From MR-S7 sp000400995 (lineage in GTDB: Bacteria > Pseudomonadota > Gammaproteobacteria > Burkholderiales > Burkholderiaceae_C), in NCBI RefSeq assembly GCF_045291395.1, contig NZ_CP152342.1, forward strand, positions 1,984,001-2,048,000: a stretch of 64,000 nucleotides of DNA, given 5' to 3'. The notes below the pieces were generated by a model. That model made no database searches, had not been told where the DNA came from, and saw nothing but the letters and a program-made list of their open reading frames with translations. Position 1 is the first letter of the stretch; each line of letters opens with the position of its first letter. Shown piece after piece: positions 63,353 to 64,000 of the stretch. The translations under genes and the position numbers were made by a program.

Positions 63353-64000
63353 TCGGCGGTGATGCCACGCTCCTTGATCAGCTTGGCCCACTGGCCCAGT
63401 TCGCTCTGCAGGCGCGTGCGCGCCTGCGCGGGGGTGGTGGGCAGGGGATCGAAGCCTTCGCGCACCATGCGCTCCTTCAGCGCGGATGAGCCCAGCGCCT
63501 GGTTCAGCGTGGCATTGAGCTTGTCCAGCACGGGCTGCGGCGTGCCGGCGGGCGCGAAGACCATGAACCAGGTCTCGAACGCATAGCCGGGCACGCCGGC
63601 CTCGGCGATGGTGGGCACGTCGGGCAGCAGCGCCGAGCGCTGCGGCCCCGTCACGCCCAGCGCGCGCAGCTTGCCCGCCTGCACGTGCGGGCGCGCGGCC
63701 GAGAGCACGGGGAAGCTCATCGCCACTTGGCCCGACATGGTGTCCACCAGCGCCGGGCCGCCGCCGCGGTAGGGCACGTGCACCACGTCCGTGCCCGCGA
63801 CGGCCTTGAACAGCTCGGCCGACATGTGGAAGGTGCTGCCCGGCCCCGCCGAGCCGTAGGAATACCGGCCCGGTTGGGCCTTGAGCAGCGCCACCAGCTC
63901 CTTCACGTCGCGCGCGGGCAGGTCGTTGTTCACCACCAGCACGTGCTGGGAACTGGCCACCATGCCGATGGGCGCCAGGTCCTTCAGCGTGTCGTAGGGC
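63349..64000 (-). CDS. Bug family substrate-binding protein, C-terminal part (runs off the window)
   Basis: The last 216 codons of a Bug receptor; the signal peptide and N-terminal lobe lie past the window end. ASSQHVLVVNNDLPARDVKEL, TDVVHVPYRGGGPALVDTMSGQVAMSF and VFAPAGTPQPVLDKLNATLNQALGSS are the family features. It heads the operon with the dehalogenase-like and LeuCD-like genes and overlaps the hydrolase start (ATGA), so it is likely the uptake receptor for that pathway's substrate. Confidence 0.92.
   Translation of the reverse strand, partial: PYDTLKDLAPIGMVASSQHVLVVNNDLPARDVKELVALLKAQPGRYSYGSAGPGSTFHMSAELFKAVAGTDVVHVPYRGGGPALVDTMSGQVAMSFPVLSAARPHVQAGKLRALGVTGPQRSALLPDVPTIAEAGVPGYAFETWFMVFAPAGTPQPVLDKLNATLNQALGSSALKERMVREGFDPLPTTPAQARTRLQSELGQWAKLIKERGITAE

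Overview
The window is a chromosomal segment of a high-GC betaproteobacterium, most likely a member of the Comamonadaceae (Acidovorax/Alicycliphilus-like). Evidence: very GC-rich codon use, three complete and one partial orphan Bug-type (tripartite tricarboxylate) binding proteins, Burkholderiales-type odhA-odhB-lpdA-zapE and clpS-clpA-dnaE-bamD blocks, and ten copies of a short intergenic hairpin repeat with core AGCGCTTG-loop-CAAGCGCT. I see no rRNA, tRNA, CRISPR array, integrase or insertion sequence. No gene-free stretch exceeds about 225 bases.

Layout. 1-2441: start of a methylmalonyl-CoA mutase gene, divergent from an ScfR/PccR-type XRE regulator, with an array of TTTGCAAA-like sites and a 13-codon leader between them. 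2509-6377: CaiB CoA-transferase, Bug receptor, HMG-CoA-lyase-like enzyme and a GntR/FCD regulator (frameshifted 3' end), with an AT-rich inverted repeat in front. 6487-9095: acyl-CoA ligase and SDR. 9156-12274: a tightly overlapping four-gene operon of glycosyltransferase, acyl-CoA-dehydrogenase-like protein, PIG-L deacetylase and NodS-like methyltransferase; this is my best candidate for an undescribed system. 12445-15150: MFS exporter and MarR regulator, divergent from a thioesterase and glyoxalase I. 15214-25512: a catechol ortho-cleavage operon catB-catA-benD-catD-catC-bug-AAHS transporter ending in two dynamin-like GTPases, divergent from a CatR/BenM-type LysR with a perfect ATAC-N7-GTAT operator. 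25577-33468: gluconate uptake and Entner-Doudoroff genes (gntK, a TRAP transporter, an SDR, edd, eda) divergent from a LacI-type GntR, with two matching TAGCGCTA operators.

33526-51446 is mostly housekeeping: clpA, clpS, dnaE, bamD, a DinG-like helicase, a PP2C phosphatase, a periplasmic coiled-coil protein, zapE and the 2-oxoglutarate dehydrogenase complex. 51669-55024 holds an AI-2E-family permease and a PAS-GGDEF diguanylate cyclase. 55027-58767 is a split AtuA module with a Bug receptor and a LysR regulator. 58902-60279 carries a tandem UspA and an SRPBCC protein. 60339-64000 is a second catabolic operon: a LeuC/LeuD-type hydro-lyase pair, a fluoroacetate-dehalogenase-like hydrolase and the start of another Bug operon.

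The accessory genes describe a soil or water organism that scavenges organic acids, aromatics and sugar acids, with each small catabolic operon paired with its own regulator and often an orphan Bug receptor. Three genes (gntR, the PIG-L gene, dnaE) are each broken by one base in a homopolymer or GC-repeat tract. Because dnaE is essential, base-calling errors are the simplest explanation, and these frames should be corrected before biological conclusions are drawn.
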